A stretch of DNA of 64,000 nt from Halalkalicoccus sp. CG83 (GTDB taxonomy: Archaea > Halobacteriota > Halobacteria > Halobacteriales > Halalkalicoccaceae), in NCBI RefSeq assembly GCF_037081715.1, contig NZ_JAZDDH010000001.1:1302001-1366000 (forward strand). Direction: 5' to 3'. The notes beneath the pieces are model-generated. The model was not told where the DNA came from. It saw nothing but the letters and a program-made list of their open reading frames with translations, and searched no databases. The position numbers and the translations under genes are program-made. Shown here one piece after another: positions 8,638 to 18,082 of this stretch (the first letter of the stretch is position 1; each line of letters starts with the position of its first letter).

Positions 8638-9651
8638 TCAGTTCCCCTCTCGATTCGGCCTGGAGGAGGACCATTCGCGCGCGTCGGGTTCGACGAGTCC
8701 GAGCAACGTTCGGCGCCGTTCGTCCAGTTCCTCGAGGGCGGCGTCGAACTCCTCGTCGGGGACGGTCGGGACGCCCGCGTCGCGGAGGGAGTCGAGCTCC
8801 GGCGAGGGCGGAGAGCGATCCGCCGCTTCGATCAACGCGCTGTCGAGGATGTCGAGGTAGTTCCGGACGCTCGAGCGCGCGTTCTGAACGAGGAGGTCGT
8901 TGGGTCGCTCGGATCCCGGAACTCCGAACCGAAGGAGCGTCAACGCCTCGTCGAGAGCGGCGATCCGACCGACCGGCGCGTGGTCGGCCCGCGTGGTGTG
9001 GAAGTAGTGGAGGATCGGGTACGCCTTGTGGTTCGACGTGAGGGAGTTCAGCTGGGTGGTGGACGTGTTGAGGGGGAGATCGAGCCCCCGGAACTCCTCG
9101 CCGGTCCAGCCCGCTCGCACGATCCCCTCACCATGGGTACCGAGGCCGCTGACGCCGATCGCGAACGAGCGCTTCTGTGTGACGGCGTCGAGAACGGAGA
9201 GGACGTACGTGACGATCAGCGTGACGAAGAGCATCCCGGAGGCGGTCGTCAACCCGGTGGCGAGCTGCCAGACGTCGCCGTGCGGGACGAAATCGCCGTT
9301 GCCGAGCGTGAATATCGCGTACCCCGTGAAGTAGACGCGATCGATCCAGGAGACCGAACCCCTGTCGAGGGTATCGACGAGAGCCCCCTCGGCGCCGGCG
9401 AAGACGAGCGTCCACCCGCCCCAGAGGAGAGCGATCCACACCGAGAGGCTGATCGCGAAGATCAGCGGCCCCGCGAGGCTGAGTATCCGCGAGTTCCGCC
9501 CCGCTACGCCCCGTAGCGCGCGCCACGTCCACGACATGAGCCGGGACGTGAGCGGGCCGGCACCGCCCTCGACCCAGAGCGTCGTCCATGTGAGGTCCAC
9601 GACGGCGATCACGAGAAGGAGCACGCCGAGAGCGAGGTAGACGGGATCCAT
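8638..9651 (-). CDS. Two-TM-type ion channel protein with TLGNGD filter
   Basis: Membrane protein of 337 residues. An N-terminal helix (about 5-25) is followed by a helix at 58-85, a pore loop with a K+-channel-like filter TLGNGDF (115-121) and an inner helix at about 130-152. A soluble helical domain of about 180 residues follows. The canonical potassium filter is TVGYGD, so Val-to-Leu and Tyr-to-Asn changes make ion selectivity uncertain. No RCK nucleotide-binding domain is evident. Divergent from the nitroreductase gene. Probably a potassium or non-selective cation channel. Confidence 0.78.
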   Translation of the reverse strand: MDPVYLALGVLLLVIAVVDLTWTTLWVEGGAGPLTSRLMSWTWRALRGVAGRNSRILSLAGPLIFAISLSVWIALLWGGWTLVFAGAEGALVDTLDRGSVSWIDRVYFTGYAIFTLGNGDFVPHGDVWQLATGLTTASGMLFVTLIVTYVLSVLDAVTQKRSFAIGVSGLGTHGEGIVRAGWTGEEFRGLDLPLNTSTTQLNSLTSNHKAYPILHYFHTTRADHAPVGRIAALDEALTLLRFGVPGSERPNDLLVQNARSSVRNYLDILDSALIEAADRSPPSPELDSLRDAGVPTVPDEEFDAALEELDERRRTLLGLVEPDAREWSSSRPNREGN

Positions 9652-9795
9652 CCCTAGAGGACCCCGAACCGGTTCGTGGATGTCGGTTCTGGCCCCGCTA
9701 TCAGGCGATTTTCGGCGCGATTCCGCGCCGCGTCGACCCGACCCCTGCCAGTGCTACCAGCAGACGCTTAAGTGGCAATCGACTAGTCATCGTTG

Positions 9796-10470
9796 ATGTC
9801 CTCCGAACAATCCGCCGCCGAGGAGCGTGACGTATCGAACGAGAAGACCTTCGAAGCCATCGAAGCCATCGACGCCATCCGAACCCGTCGATCAGGCCAC
9901 GACTTCGACCCCGACGCGAAACTCGACGAGAAGACGCTCGAGGCGCTGATCCACGACGCCACGCTGGCGCCATCGTCGTACAACCTCCAGCCCTGGGAGT
10001 TCGTCGCCGTCCAGGACGACGAGCGACTCGATCGGGTCGTCGAGCTTGCCTACGGCCAGGAGCACCTGCGCGAGGCCGGAACCGCGATCCTCGTCGTCGG
10101 TCACACCGAGGCCAAGACCGCGGATCGCGTGTTCGACGAGTGGGTCGAGGCGGGCCGGATGGACGAGGCGTCCGCCGAACAGACCAAGGCCCAGTCGGTC
10201 GAGATGTACGAGGACGAGCGGTTCGGGCGCGACTACGCGATTCGGAACGCCAGCCTCGCGGTCGAGAACCTCCTGCTGTCGGCCCACGCCCGCGGGCTGA
10301 AGGCGACGCCCATGATCGGCTTCGACCAGGAGGGGATCGCCGAGTTCCTCGGGCTGCCCGACGACGAGATTCCCGTGATGCTGATCGCCGTCGGGCCGAG
10401 CGGCGGCGAGGAGCCCGATCGACTTCCGCGACGATCCGTCGACGAGGTCCTCCACCGCGAGTCGTACTGA
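9796..10470 (+). CDS. Nitroreductase family protein
   Basis: FMN-dependent oxidoreductase of 224 residues in the nitroreductase fold, which reduces nitro groups, quinones or flavins with NAD(P)H. Family segments are IRTRRSGHDFDPD (phosphate-binding Arg), LAPSSYNLQPWEFV and a GLKATPMIGFD/LGLPDDE region. The first 20 residues are an acidic extension. ATG 9796 is chosen; the TATA-like cttaag at about 9768-9773 is about 26 nt upstream. It stands alone; the substrate is unknown. Confidence 0.92.
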   Translation: MSSEQSAAEERDVSNEKTFEAIEAIDAIRTRRSGHDFDPDAKLDEKTLEALIHDATLAPSSYNLQPWEFVAVQDDERLDRVVELAYGQEHLREAGTAILVVGHTEAKTADRVFDEWVEAGRMDEASAEQTKAQSVEMYEDERFGRDYAIRNASLAVENLLLSAHARGLKATPMIGFDQEGIAEFLGLPDDEIPVMLIAVGPSGGEEPDRLPRRSVDEVLHRESY

Positions 10471-10559
10471 GCCGGCTCGGAGCGCGTTCTCTCCGAAAGC
10501 GCGAGCCGGTCGGAACGCTTGCAAAACGTCTTTACATCCGTTCACACTACCGGGAACCA

Positions 10560-11840
10560 ATGGTTACGTTCCTGCCGGTGGCGGTCGCCGTCGTCGTCGT
10601 ACTGGTCGCGGTGGAGAAGCTCTCGTATCTCGCGCTCGACCGATACGCGAGGGGACTCGGGGGCATCCCGACGGTCGTTCTGGAGGAGTTTCCGGAGATC
10701 GATCGGACCCTCCTGGAGAAGTTCAGCAGCTTCGACGCCGAACTCGGGTGGGTTCCCCAGCCGAACATGCAGAAACAGAAGGACACGGGCGATCACCTCC
10801 CCGGCGAGGACATGGGCGACACGACGGTGACGTACTCGACCGACGAGCACGGAAGCCGGGTCTGTCCCGCCCGCGAGCGCGATCCCGGTGAGGACTCGCT
10901 GGTCTCGACCTACGGCGACTCCTACTGCTTCTGCCGGGAGGTCAGCGACCACCAGACCTACCAGAACTACCTCGCCCAGAAGCTCGACACGCACGTCGCG
11001 AACTACGGCGGCGGGAACTACGGCATGGATCAGGCGCTCCTCCGGATGAAGCGTCAGTATCCCGAGGACTCCTCGGACTACGTCGTGATGTACGTCACGG
11101 CGTCCTCGATCGCGCGCATCCTCAGCGTCTGGAAACACTACCAGGAGTTCGGGAACGTTCTGGCGGTGAAGCCGCGATACGAGCTGCGAGACGGCGAACT
11201 GGAGCTGATCGAGTGTCCGCTCGACGAGAAGGAGGAGTTCCTCGACCTCGAGCAGCACGCCTCGTTCCTCCGCGAGCACGACTACCACTACGAACACTGG
11301 TTCGAGCCCCACCTCGCGACGTTCCCCTACGCGCCGACGTTCCTCGGCGAGCCCGATCAGGTGCGCTACTCGCTCTACGCGGCGCTCAAGGAGGTCGAGG
11401 AGGAGTACGAGATCTCGATCCCGGGCTACGACCTCGACGCGCTGCAGACGCAGACCGCCCTCCGGCTGGAGCGACCGCGGGTCAGATACCACGAACGCCT
11501 GTTCGACGAACAGGAGGAGCTGTTCACCGCGATCATCGAGGAGTTCGTCGATTTCGCCGAGGAACACGAGTTCACGCCCGTCTTCGCGATGGTCCAGCAG
11601 CTCCGCTACGCGACCTACGAGGAGGAACACGGCCCCATCTACGGCGACCTGATGGATCGGCTTGACGAGGAGTACGCCGATCTGATCACGATCGACATGG
11701 CGAAGCACCTCGAGGCCGACGACGGCGACGTCAAGTCGCTGTACGTCGAGCGCGGCGAGGGCGGCCACTACAGCCCCGAGACGAACGAGCAGGTCGCGGA
11801 GGTGCTGATGGAGGAGGTCTTCGACCGGGAGGACGCCTGA
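10560..11840 (+). CDS. SGNH/GDSL-hydrolase-like membrane-anchored protein
   Basis: Protein of 426 residues with one N-terminal membrane helix (VAVAVVVVLVAVEKLSYL) and a long domain resembling SGNH hydrolases. Block I is STYGDSYCF, with the nucleophilic Ser in GDS. Block III is NYGGGNYGMDQALL. The C-terminal catalytic His is likely in GGHYSPETNEQ. Such proteins acylate or deacylate surface glycans or lipids; which one is not evident. Start ATG 10560 has the TATA-like ctttacatc about 24 nt upstream. It is convergent with the PPOX pseudogene remnant. Confidence 0.7.
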   Translation: MVTFLPVAVAVVVVLVAVEKLSYLALDRYARGLGGIPTVVLEEFPEIDRTLLEKFSSFDAELGWVPQPNMQKQKDTGDHLPGEDMGDTTVTYSTDEHGSRVCPARERDPGEDSLVSTYGDSYCFCREVSDHQTYQNYLAQKLDTHVANYGGGNYGMDQALLRMKRQYPEDSSDYVVMYVTASSIARILSVWKHYQEFGNVLAVKPRYELRDGELELIECPLDEKEEFLDLEQHASFLREHDYHYEHWFEPHLATFPYAPTFLGEPDQVRYSLYAALKEVEEEYEISIPGYDLDALQTQTALRLERPRVRYHERLFDEQEELFTAIIEEFVDFAEEHEFTPVFAMVQQLRYATYEEEHGPIYGDLMDRLDEEYADLITIDMAKHLEADDGDVKSLYVERGEGGHYSPETNEQVAEVLMEEVFDREDA

Positions 11841-11850
11841 GGCCGGGAAT

Positions 11851-12322
11851 GAACTCCCGATCGCCGACCGCGGTCACCTCTCTCTTCTGGTCCGTCGGCT
11901 CCTCGATCTCGAACACCCCTCCCTGGAGATCGTTCGTGGGTTCCGACTCCGGGAACAGGCTCGGATACCAGGCCTCGTCTCCGATCGACTCCTCGACCGC
12001 CTCCCACGTCTCGTCGGTCACCTGCCGTATCCGACCGCGGCGATCACGCCCCGCCGGACGTGCTTCGACGCACCTGGTAGGCGGTGAGGCTCGTCCGTTC
12101 GGCGGTCCCGACGAACTCCTCCGTTCGGCTCCGCTCGCCGACCCGCAGGAGGACGAAGTAGCACCGGCCGTCCCCGTCGTAGCCGAACGATATCGGAACG
12201 CCGTAGGCCTCCGCGTCGCTCGCGAGCGACAGCACGCCGATGTCCCGCGCTGGAAGGAACGTCTAGATCTCGGCGTCGTCCATCCCGACCCCCCCGATCT
12301 CGTCGAACACGTCTTCGGTCAT
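11851..12322 (-). pseudogene. Decayed PPOX-type (pyridoxamine 5'-phosphate oxidase-like) flavoprotein
   Basis: Three consecutive fragments read like one haloarchaeal PPOX-fold protein of about 150 residues. The N terminus (MTEDVFDEIGGVGMDDAEI) ends in an in-frame TAG near 12265. It resumes in the same frame with TFLPARDIGVLSLASD...FGYDGDGRCYFVLLRVGE. A frameshift then occurs near 12050. The C-terminal part appears in another frame as RQVTDETWEAVEESIGDEAW...YPSLFPESEP and has lost its stop. A nonsense codon plus at least one indel argue for true decay rather than a single sequencing error. Family assignment rests on the pattern of the translated pieces. Confidence 0.7.
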
Positions 12323-12359
12323 CGGTCTCCTTCGGGTTCGTGATGAACACGCCCGGCCG

Positions 12360-12393
12360 ACGGTGTAGCCGTCCTGTAGGGCCGCTACACCGT
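12360..12393. repeat. Inverted repeat, 10-bp stem
   Basis: Perfect arms acggtgtagc (12360-12369) and gctacaccgt (12384-12393) around a 14-nt loop. It lies between the start of the PPOX remnant and the MFS promoter. It could be a transcription terminator or an operator; no T-run follows it closely. Confidence 0.55.
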
Positions 12394-12522
12394 CTCCATT
12401 CGCTCTCGTTCGCTCCTCGCCTCGTGACGGAGCCCGAGCGTAGTCCCGACCTGTCGCCCATCGAAACGACAAGACTGAACAGGGCGACCGAGAACGCACG
12501 GATAGGGTGACGTTCACCGTTC

Positions 12523-13719
12523 GTGCGCTACATCTCGACCTCGAGACGGGCGATCGCTGACCTCCGCAGCGGCGGACGCGGGAGGATGCTCCTAGCCATC
12601 GCCTTCGGCTGGTTTCTGTCGATCAGCGTCCGGATGATCTATCCGGCGTTGTTACCGCATCTCCGCGGCGGGTACGACCTCACGCTCACGACCGCCGGCC
12701 TCCTGTTGACGGTCCTCTGGATCGCGTACGCGTGCGGGCAGCTCCCCGGCGGTATCCTCGCGGACTGGGCCGGGGAGCGTCCGCTGTTGATCGCGAGTTC
12801 CCTCCTCGCGGCGACGATGCTCGCGCTCGTCGTCCTCGCGGAGTCGGTGATCGTCCTGTTCTCGGCGACGGCCCTGTTCGGCGTGGGAACCGCGCTGTAC
12901 GGCGTCTCGCGGTTCACGATCCTGGACGAGATCTATCCCGACCAGCTCGGCACGGCGACGGGCGTGACGATGGCGGCCGGCGACCTCGGGAACGCGGTGA
13001 TGCCGCCCGTCGCCGGGTTCGTCGCGGCCGCGGTAGCCTGGCAGTACGGCTTCGGGTTCGCCGTTCCGCTCTTCGTGCTCGCAGCGGTCGGCCTCTGGAC
13101 GACGCTGCCGAGGCGGGAGACGGCGATGACGCCGTTGCGCGAGACCCTCGCGCTCGGCGACGTCGTCCCGACGCTGTCTCGACCGGTCGTGCTGCGCGGA
13201 ACCGTGCTGCTCGTGCTGTGGAGCGTGATCATGCAGGCGTTCATCGGGTTCTACCCGACGTATCTGATCGACGTAAAGGAGCTCTCGGTACGGGTCGCGA
13301 CCGTGCTGTTCGGCCTCTTCTTCGCGCTCGGCATCCTGATGAAGCCGATCGCGGGCCGGGCCTACGACGGCGTCGGCGTCCGGGTCCCGCTGTTGACGAT
13401 CATGGCCACGGCCAGCCTGGCGCTCGTCGCACTCCCGTTCGTCGGCGGACTGTGGCCGTTCGTCCCCCTGACCGTGCTCGCGAGCAGCCTCCTGGGGTTC
13501 GAGACGATCGTGATCTCCGATCTCACTCGACGACTTCCGGACGACACGGAGGGAACGAACCTGGGTGCTCTCCGGACGGTCTACATCGGACTCGGCGCGT
13601 TGAGTCCGGTCCTCTTCGGAGCGATCGCCGACCGGGGCTACTTCGACGAGGCGTTCCTCGGGGTCGCCGTACTCGCCGGCGTGGTCGTCCTCGTCGTGTT
13701 CGTCTCGATCGATTACTGA
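12523..13719 (+). CDS. MFS transporter
   Basis: Twelve-helix secondary transporter of 398 residues. The first half carries the loop 2-3 signature GGILADWAGERPLL, and the second half repeats it as GRAYDGVGVRVPLL. Helices span almost the whole protein after a short basic N terminus (TSRRAIADLRSGGRGR). The start is a GTG at 12523; the upstream region has no ATG in frame. Substrate unknown; similar proteins include sugar, drug and organic-acid exporters. It runs convergent with the amidohydrolase. Confidence 0.9.
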   Translation: MRYISTSRRAIADLRSGGRGRMLLAIAFGWFLSISVRMIYPALLPHLRGGYDLTLTTAGLLLTVLWIAYACGQLPGGILADWAGERPLLIASSLLAATMLALVVLAESVIVLFSATALFGVGTALYGVSRFTILDEIYPDQLGTATGVTMAAGDLGNAVMPPVAGFVAAAVAWQYGFGFAVPLFVLAAVGLWTTLPRRETAMTPLRETLALGDVVPTLSRPVVLRGTVLLVLWSVIMQAFIGFYPTYLIDVKELSVRVATVLFGLFFALGILMKPIAGRAYDGVGVRVPLLTIMATASLALVALPFVGGLWPFVPLTVLASSLLGFETIVISDLTRRLPDDTEGTNLGALRTVYIGLGALSPVLFGAIADRGYFDEAFLGVAVLAGVVVLVVFVSIDY

Positions 13720-13864
13720 GCCGACGACGCGTGGCTCGACCACGCCGTCGGTGGATACGTTCGTCCGGGAGATCTGACGTCCGATCGTACCGAACTCGCT
13801 TCCCGCGTTCGGAACGCGTTCGAACCCGAGCACTCCCACGAGCCGGGGGCTGGGCGGCGGCCGG

Positions 13865-15046
13865 TCAGTCCTGTGGGTCCGGCAGCGTCCCCGAGACGAT
13901 CTCGCCACCCTTGAGGACGGCCGTCGGCTCGCGCAACAGCGAGACGTCCTCGAGCGGGTTCCCCTCGATCACGAGCAGGTCGGCGTAGTTGCCGGCTTCG
14001 AGCGTGCCCGCGTCCTCGAGTCCGATCGTCTCGGCGGCCGTGCCCGTCATCGCGACGACCGCGTCGACCGGGTCCATCGCGTGTTCGACCATGAACGAGA
14101 TCTCGGTGCTGTTGGTGCCGTGGTAGTTGAAGGGGGTACCCGCGTCGGTGCCGCCGGCGATCCGCACGCCGGCGTCGACCGCGCGCTTGAACGCCTCGAT
14201 GTGGCGGTCGTGGACGCTGTCGGTCTTCCTGATGCTCTCCTCGGTCGCCCGATCGGTGTTGCGCGCGATCCGGTACGGCGCCGAGAGCGTCGGAACGAGC
14301 GTCACGTCGTGGGCGATCAGCATGTCGATCGCCTCCTCGTCCATGAACGTGCCGTGTTCGACGGTGTCGACGCCGGCCTCGACGGCGGCCTTCACCCCCG
14401 GGGCGCCGTGGGCGTGGGTCGCGACGTGCACCCCGCGGCGGTGGGCCTCGTCGATCAACGCTTCCATCTCCTCGTAGGTGAACGCGAGCGTTCGGGGGTC
14501 CGTCCCGGGGGTCGTGACCCCGCCGGTCGCCATGAACTTGATGAACTCCGCGCCCTTCTTGATCTGCTCGCGGACCGCACGCCTGCACTCGACGGGGCCG
14601 TCGACCTCGCGTCCGAGGTGGTGGCCGTGACCGCCGGTGATGGTGATCGACCGGCAGTTCGCGACCATCCGTGGACCGGGGACGTCGCCGCGCTCGATCG
14701 CACGTTTTAGCCGGACGTCGAGGTCGCGAGCCCCCATCGCCCGCACGCTCGTGACGCCGGCCTCGAGCGTCGTTCGCGCGTTGGCCGCCTCGGTGAACGC
14801 CAGATCGGCGTCGCTCGTCCCGACCACGTCCTCGATGGTCGCTTGTCCCGACAGCGAGAAGTGGACGTGGGCGTCGACCAGACCGGGGAGGACCGTATGA
14901 CCCGGGAGCGACATCGACGGCTCCTCGCCCTGTGGTTCGACGTCTCCGACCGCCTCGATCCGCCCAGACTCGGGGTCGAAGCGGATCGCTCCCTTCGTCG
15001 CTAGCTCCTCGCGCCCGTCGAACAGGCGCGCGTCCCGCAGAATCAT
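13865..15046 (-). CDS. Amidohydrolase family protein (imidazolonepropionase/prolidase-like)
   Basis: Metal-dependent hydrolase of 393 residues with the amidohydrolase TIM barrel. Metal and catalytic residues are seen in LVDAHVHFSL (HxH), FIKFMATGG (bridging Lys), THAHG (His), VEHGT (His) and GTDAGTP (Asp). A composite beta-sandwich is formed by both ends (MILRDARLFDGREEL and ADLLVIEGNPLEDV). The closest recognisable subgroup is the Xaa-Pro dipeptidase/organophosphate hydrolase-like amidohydrolases. The true substrate is unknown. Confidence 0.92.
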   Translation of the reverse strand: MILRDARLFDGREELATKGAIRFDPESGRIEAVGDVEPQGEEPSMSLPGHTVLPGLVDAHVHFSLSGQATIEDVVGTSDADLAFTEAANARTTLEAGVTSVRAMGARDLDVRLKRAIERGDVPGPRMVANCRSITITGGHGHHLGREVDGPVECRRAVREQIKKGAEFIKFMATGGVTTPGTDPRTLAFTYEEMEALIDEAHRRGVHVATHAHGAPGVKAAVEAGVDTVEHGTFMDEEAIDMLIAHDVTLVPTLSAPYRIARNTDRATEESIRKTDSVHDRHIEAFKRAVDAGVRIAGGTDAGTPFNYHGTNSTEISFMVEHAMDPVDAVVAMTGTAAETIGLEDAGTLEAGNYADLLVIEGNPLEDVSLLREPTAVLKGGEIVSGTLPDPQD

Positions 15047-15564
15047 TACTGGGGTTTATCCGTCGGGGTGCTTGAATGGCACGAACTCGGTCGGGTCACG
15101 TCCACCCCTCTCGGGGCCCGAGCCGGCCGCCTCGTCCCCACGCCGTGCACGGAACCCGATACTCACCCGGGTCTCGATAGCACCGGGAACGGCGCCGTTC
15201 TACCGGTCTCGCCGATGAGGTTCCGCCGGTACGCGACCATCTACGTGTCGAGCGGGCTCGACCAGACGAGCACGGACGGGCTCTCGACCCCGAGGCGAGC
15301 ACCACCGCCGCGGCCGCGACGATCAGCAGTCGGCCGACCACACGACGCCACCGTCGGGGGTAGACGTGATCGAGCCCCGTCACCGGAAGCGCTGGGTCGC
15401 CTCCGGAATGGGACGTCCGTGTTCTGGAGTGACGTATCGGGCCGTATGGAGAACCGTGGACGAAATCGCCGTAGAGAGACCGGGTTAGAGGCGGTCGAGG
15501 TCGTCGTAGCCCCGCGGTTGCGGAAGTAGCAAGTCTGATTTGCGTCGCACCTATCTGCTCACCT
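15047..15564. other. Intergenic region, possible degenerate membrane-protein gene
   Basis: No intact gene is supported. On the minus strand a start at 15383 opens MTGLDHVYPRRWRRVVGRLL followed by a hydrophobic stretch. The next plausible sequence (GVESPSVLVWSSPLDT) is in another frame and followed by a TAG, so a frameshifted small membrane protein is possible. The aldolase promoter must lie near 15530-15545. Confidence 0.3.
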
Positions 15565-16572
15565 ATGACACGCGATCCGGACGTCGACCTTCGGACGTGC
15601 TACGAGCGCGCGAGGGACGGGCGCTACGGCTTCTTCGCGAGCAACGTCACCCATTTCGACGTCCTCGTCGGCCTCCTGCAGGGGAGCGCGGACGCCGATT
15701 CGGACCTCGTCGTCCAGCTCGGCAAGGAGGAGGCGGCGTTCTTCGGCGGTGGCGACCCTGTAGTGGGCGTCCGGGTCTTCGGCGCGTGTCTCGATACGCT
15801 CGCCGAACGCTACGGGATCGAGGTGTTCTGCAACATCGATCACACCCACATCCCCGACGACTTCGAGTATCTGGAGGCGGCAGTCGACTCCGGCGTGCCC
15901 GATTCGGTGATGGTCGACGCCTCGGACGAGCCGTTCGAGCGAAACGTCGATCTGACGGCCGAGGCCGTCGATCGCGTCGGTGACGACGTCCTCGTCGAGG
16001 CGGAGCTCGGACGAATCGCCGGCGTCGAAGGCGATACGGAAACGCCGGACGACGAGGCGTTCTACACCGACCCCGAGGACGCAGTCGAGTTCGTCGAGCG
16101 GACGGGCTGTGACCTGCTTGCGGTGTCGATCGGGACCCAGCACGGCGTCGCGTCCGGCCGTGATCTCGACGTGCGTCCCGATCTCGCCGCCGAGATCAAC
16201 GGGGCGCTACTCGATGCGGGACACGACACCCCACTCGTCGTCCACGGCGCCTCCGGGGTTCCCGACGAACGGATCGAGGCGCTGATCGACGCCGGCGTCT
16301 GCAAGTTCAACAAGAACACCCGCTACCAGTACGAGTTCGCGCGAACGGCCGCGGACTTCTACCACGAGCACGCGGACGCGATCCGGCCGCCCGAGGGGAC
16401 CGCTGACGACCGGGCCGGCTTCTTCGCCGACAGCGACTGGGAGCCCGATAAGACGTACTTCCATCCACACGTCGTCTCGGAGACCGTTCGGGACCGCATC
16501 GCGACCGTGATGGGGGAGCTCTGTGAGCTGACTCGAAGCGCCGGCGAGACGATATCGGACGAGTATGAGTGA
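15565..16572 (+). CDS. Class II fructose/tagatose-bisphosphate-type aldolase
   Basis: Zinc-dependent aldolase of 335 residues. Family blocks in order are FFASNVTHFD, NIDHTH (zinc-binding His region), VEAELGRIAGVEG, SIGTQHGV (His ligand), LVVHGASGVPDE (His ligand) and VCKFNKNT. It would cleave or form a ketose bisphosphate or a related sugar phosphate. It is first in a tight operon, overlapping the FGGY kinase by 8 nt, so its substrate is likely the product of that kinase. Haloarchaeal glycolysis often uses other aldolases, so a dedicated sugar-degradation role is favoured. Confidence 0.88.
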   Translation: MTRDPDVDLRTCYERARDGRYGFFASNVTHFDVLVGLLQGSADADSDLVVQLGKEEAAFFGGGDPVVGVRVFGACLDTLAERYGIEVFCNIDHTHIPDDFEYLEAAVDSGVPDSVMVDASDEPFERNVDLTAEAVDRVGDDVLVEAELGRIAGVEGDTETPDDEAFYTDPEDAVEFVERTGCDLLAVSIGTQHGVASGRDLDVRPDLAAEINGALLDAGHDTPLVVHGASGVPDERIEALIDAGVCKFNKNTRYQYEFARTAADFYHEHADAIRPPEGTADDRAGFFADSDWEPDKTYFHPHVVSETVRDRIATVMGELCELTRSAGETISDEYE

Positions 16573-18082
16573 GCCGGCCCCGGTCCTCGTCGGGATCGAC
16601 GCCGGACTCACCAACGTCACGGTCACCGCGTTCGACGACGTCGGCACCGAGCTCGCGAGCGCCTCGCGCCAGACGCCGACGGTCGAGACGGCCCCCGACC
16701 GCGAGGAGCAGGACCACGATCGGCTGTGGGAGACGGTCTGCGGGACCGTCGCCGACGTCGTCGAGGACGGGTCCGTCTCCGCCGAGGCCATCGCGGGCGT
16801 CGGCGTCGCCGGCCACGGTCACGGGCTCTACGGGCTCGATAGTGCAGGGGAGCCGGCTTGCGGCATCAAATCGACGGACAGCCGCGCTATCGACGCGATC
16901 GCCGAGCTCCGGCCCGACGCCCACGAGGAGGTCGTCGAACGCCTCGGCTGGGAGCCGTTCGGCGCCGACCCGCTGAGCCTTCTGGTCTGGCTTCGCGAGC
17001 ACGAACCTGCCACCTACGAGCGCATCGAGACGGTGCTGTTCTCAAAGGACGTGCTCACCCACCGGCTCACCGGCGAGCTGTCGACGGATCCCACGGAAGC
17101 GAGCGTGTTCTACGGGCCCGAGCCCGAGTACGACCGGGAGCTGTTCGACGTCCTCGGCATCGAGCGGGCGTTCTCGGCGCTCCCGCCGGTCAGTTCGAGC
17201 ACCGAAGCGTGCGGATCGGTGACGGCGACGGCCGCGGAACGAACCGGCCTGCCGGAGGGGGTACCCGTCGCTACGGGGTTCCACGACGTCGCCGCCTGCA
17301 CGCTCGGTGCCGGCATCGTCCGGCCGGGCGATGGCCTGATCATCCTCGGGACCTGGGGCCAGAGCGTCGCCGTTCTCGACGCCCCAGGAGACGGGAACGA
17401 GGGTCTCCCTCGGCGGTATCTCGACGGGTGGCTGCGATATAAGGGGATCCGCTCGGGGGCGGCCTGCGTCGAGTGGTTCACCGAGACCTGCGGCGGCGAC
17501 TGGCGCCGGCAAGCCGACGAACGCGACGTCTCGCCGTACGAGATCTACGAGGAGGCCGTCGCGGGCGTCGAGCCCGGCGCGAACGGACTGGTCTTCCACC
17601 CGTTTCTCAAGGGGTCGACCGACGACCCGAACAGCGCTGGCGGATTCTACGGGCTTCGCCTCGAGCACACCGGCGCGCACATGCTTCGAGCGATCTACGA
17701 GGGCGTCGCGATCACGCAGACGAGCGCGCTGGATTCGATCGCATCGGATCTCGAGACGATCCGGCTGACCGGCGGGGGCGCACGGAGCGAGACGTGGGCA
17801 CAGATGTTCGCCGACATCGCCGCCCTGCCGGTCGCGATCCCGGACGAACGGGAGACCGGCGCGCTCGGCGCGGCGCTGTGTGGCGGGACGGCCGCCGGCG
17901 TCTACCCGGACGTCGAGACGGCGGTCGATCGTGCCGTCGGGACCGCCCGGCGCCACGAGCGCACTCCCGGAACCGAGGAGCGATATCGCACGGTCCGGAC
18001 GGCGTTCTTCCAGGCGGTCGAGGGCATGAAGCGGCCGTGGGAAACGCTCAAGACGGTCGCTGAGGAACGCCGAACCGGATGA
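16565..18082 (+). CDS. FGGY-family carbohydrate kinase
   Basis: Sugar kinase of 505 residues with two actin-like domains. The N-terminal phosphate loop is VLVGIDAGLTNVTVTAFDD. GVGVAGHGHGLYGLD and STDSRAIDAI form the sugar site, MGTWAV-like ILGTWGQSVAVLD and GVAITQTSALDSI follow, and the adenosine motif is LTGGGARSETWAQMFAD. The order and wording resemble L-xylulose kinase (LyxK) and erythritol-kinase-like members more than glycerol kinase. It overlaps the aldolase start side by 8 nt and the dehydrogenase by ATGA, so the three are translationally coupled. The actual sugar is not determined. Confidence 0.9.
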   Translation: MSEPAPVLVGIDAGLTNVTVTAFDDVGTELASASRQTPTVETAPDREEQDHDRLWETVCGTVADVVEDGSVSAEAIAGVGVAGHGHGLYGLDSAGEPACGIKSTDSRAIDAIAELRPDAHEEVVERLGWEPFGADPLSLLVWLREHEPATYERIETVLFSKDVLTHRLTGELSTDPTEASVFYGPEPEYDRELFDVLGIERAFSALPPVSSSTEACGSVTATAAERTGLPEGVPVATGFHDVAACTLGAGIVRPGDGLIILGTWGQSVAVLDAPGDGNEGLPRRYLDGWLRYKGIRSGAACVEWFTETCGGDWRRQADERDVSPYEIYEEAVAGVEPGANGLVFHPFLKGSTDDPNSAGGFYGLRLEHTGAHMLRAIYEGVAITQTSALDSIASDLETIRLTGGGARSETWAQMFADIAALPVAIPDERETGALGAALCGGTAAGVYPDVETAVDRAVGTARRHERTPGTEERYRTVRTAFFQAVEGMKRPWETLKTVAEERRTG

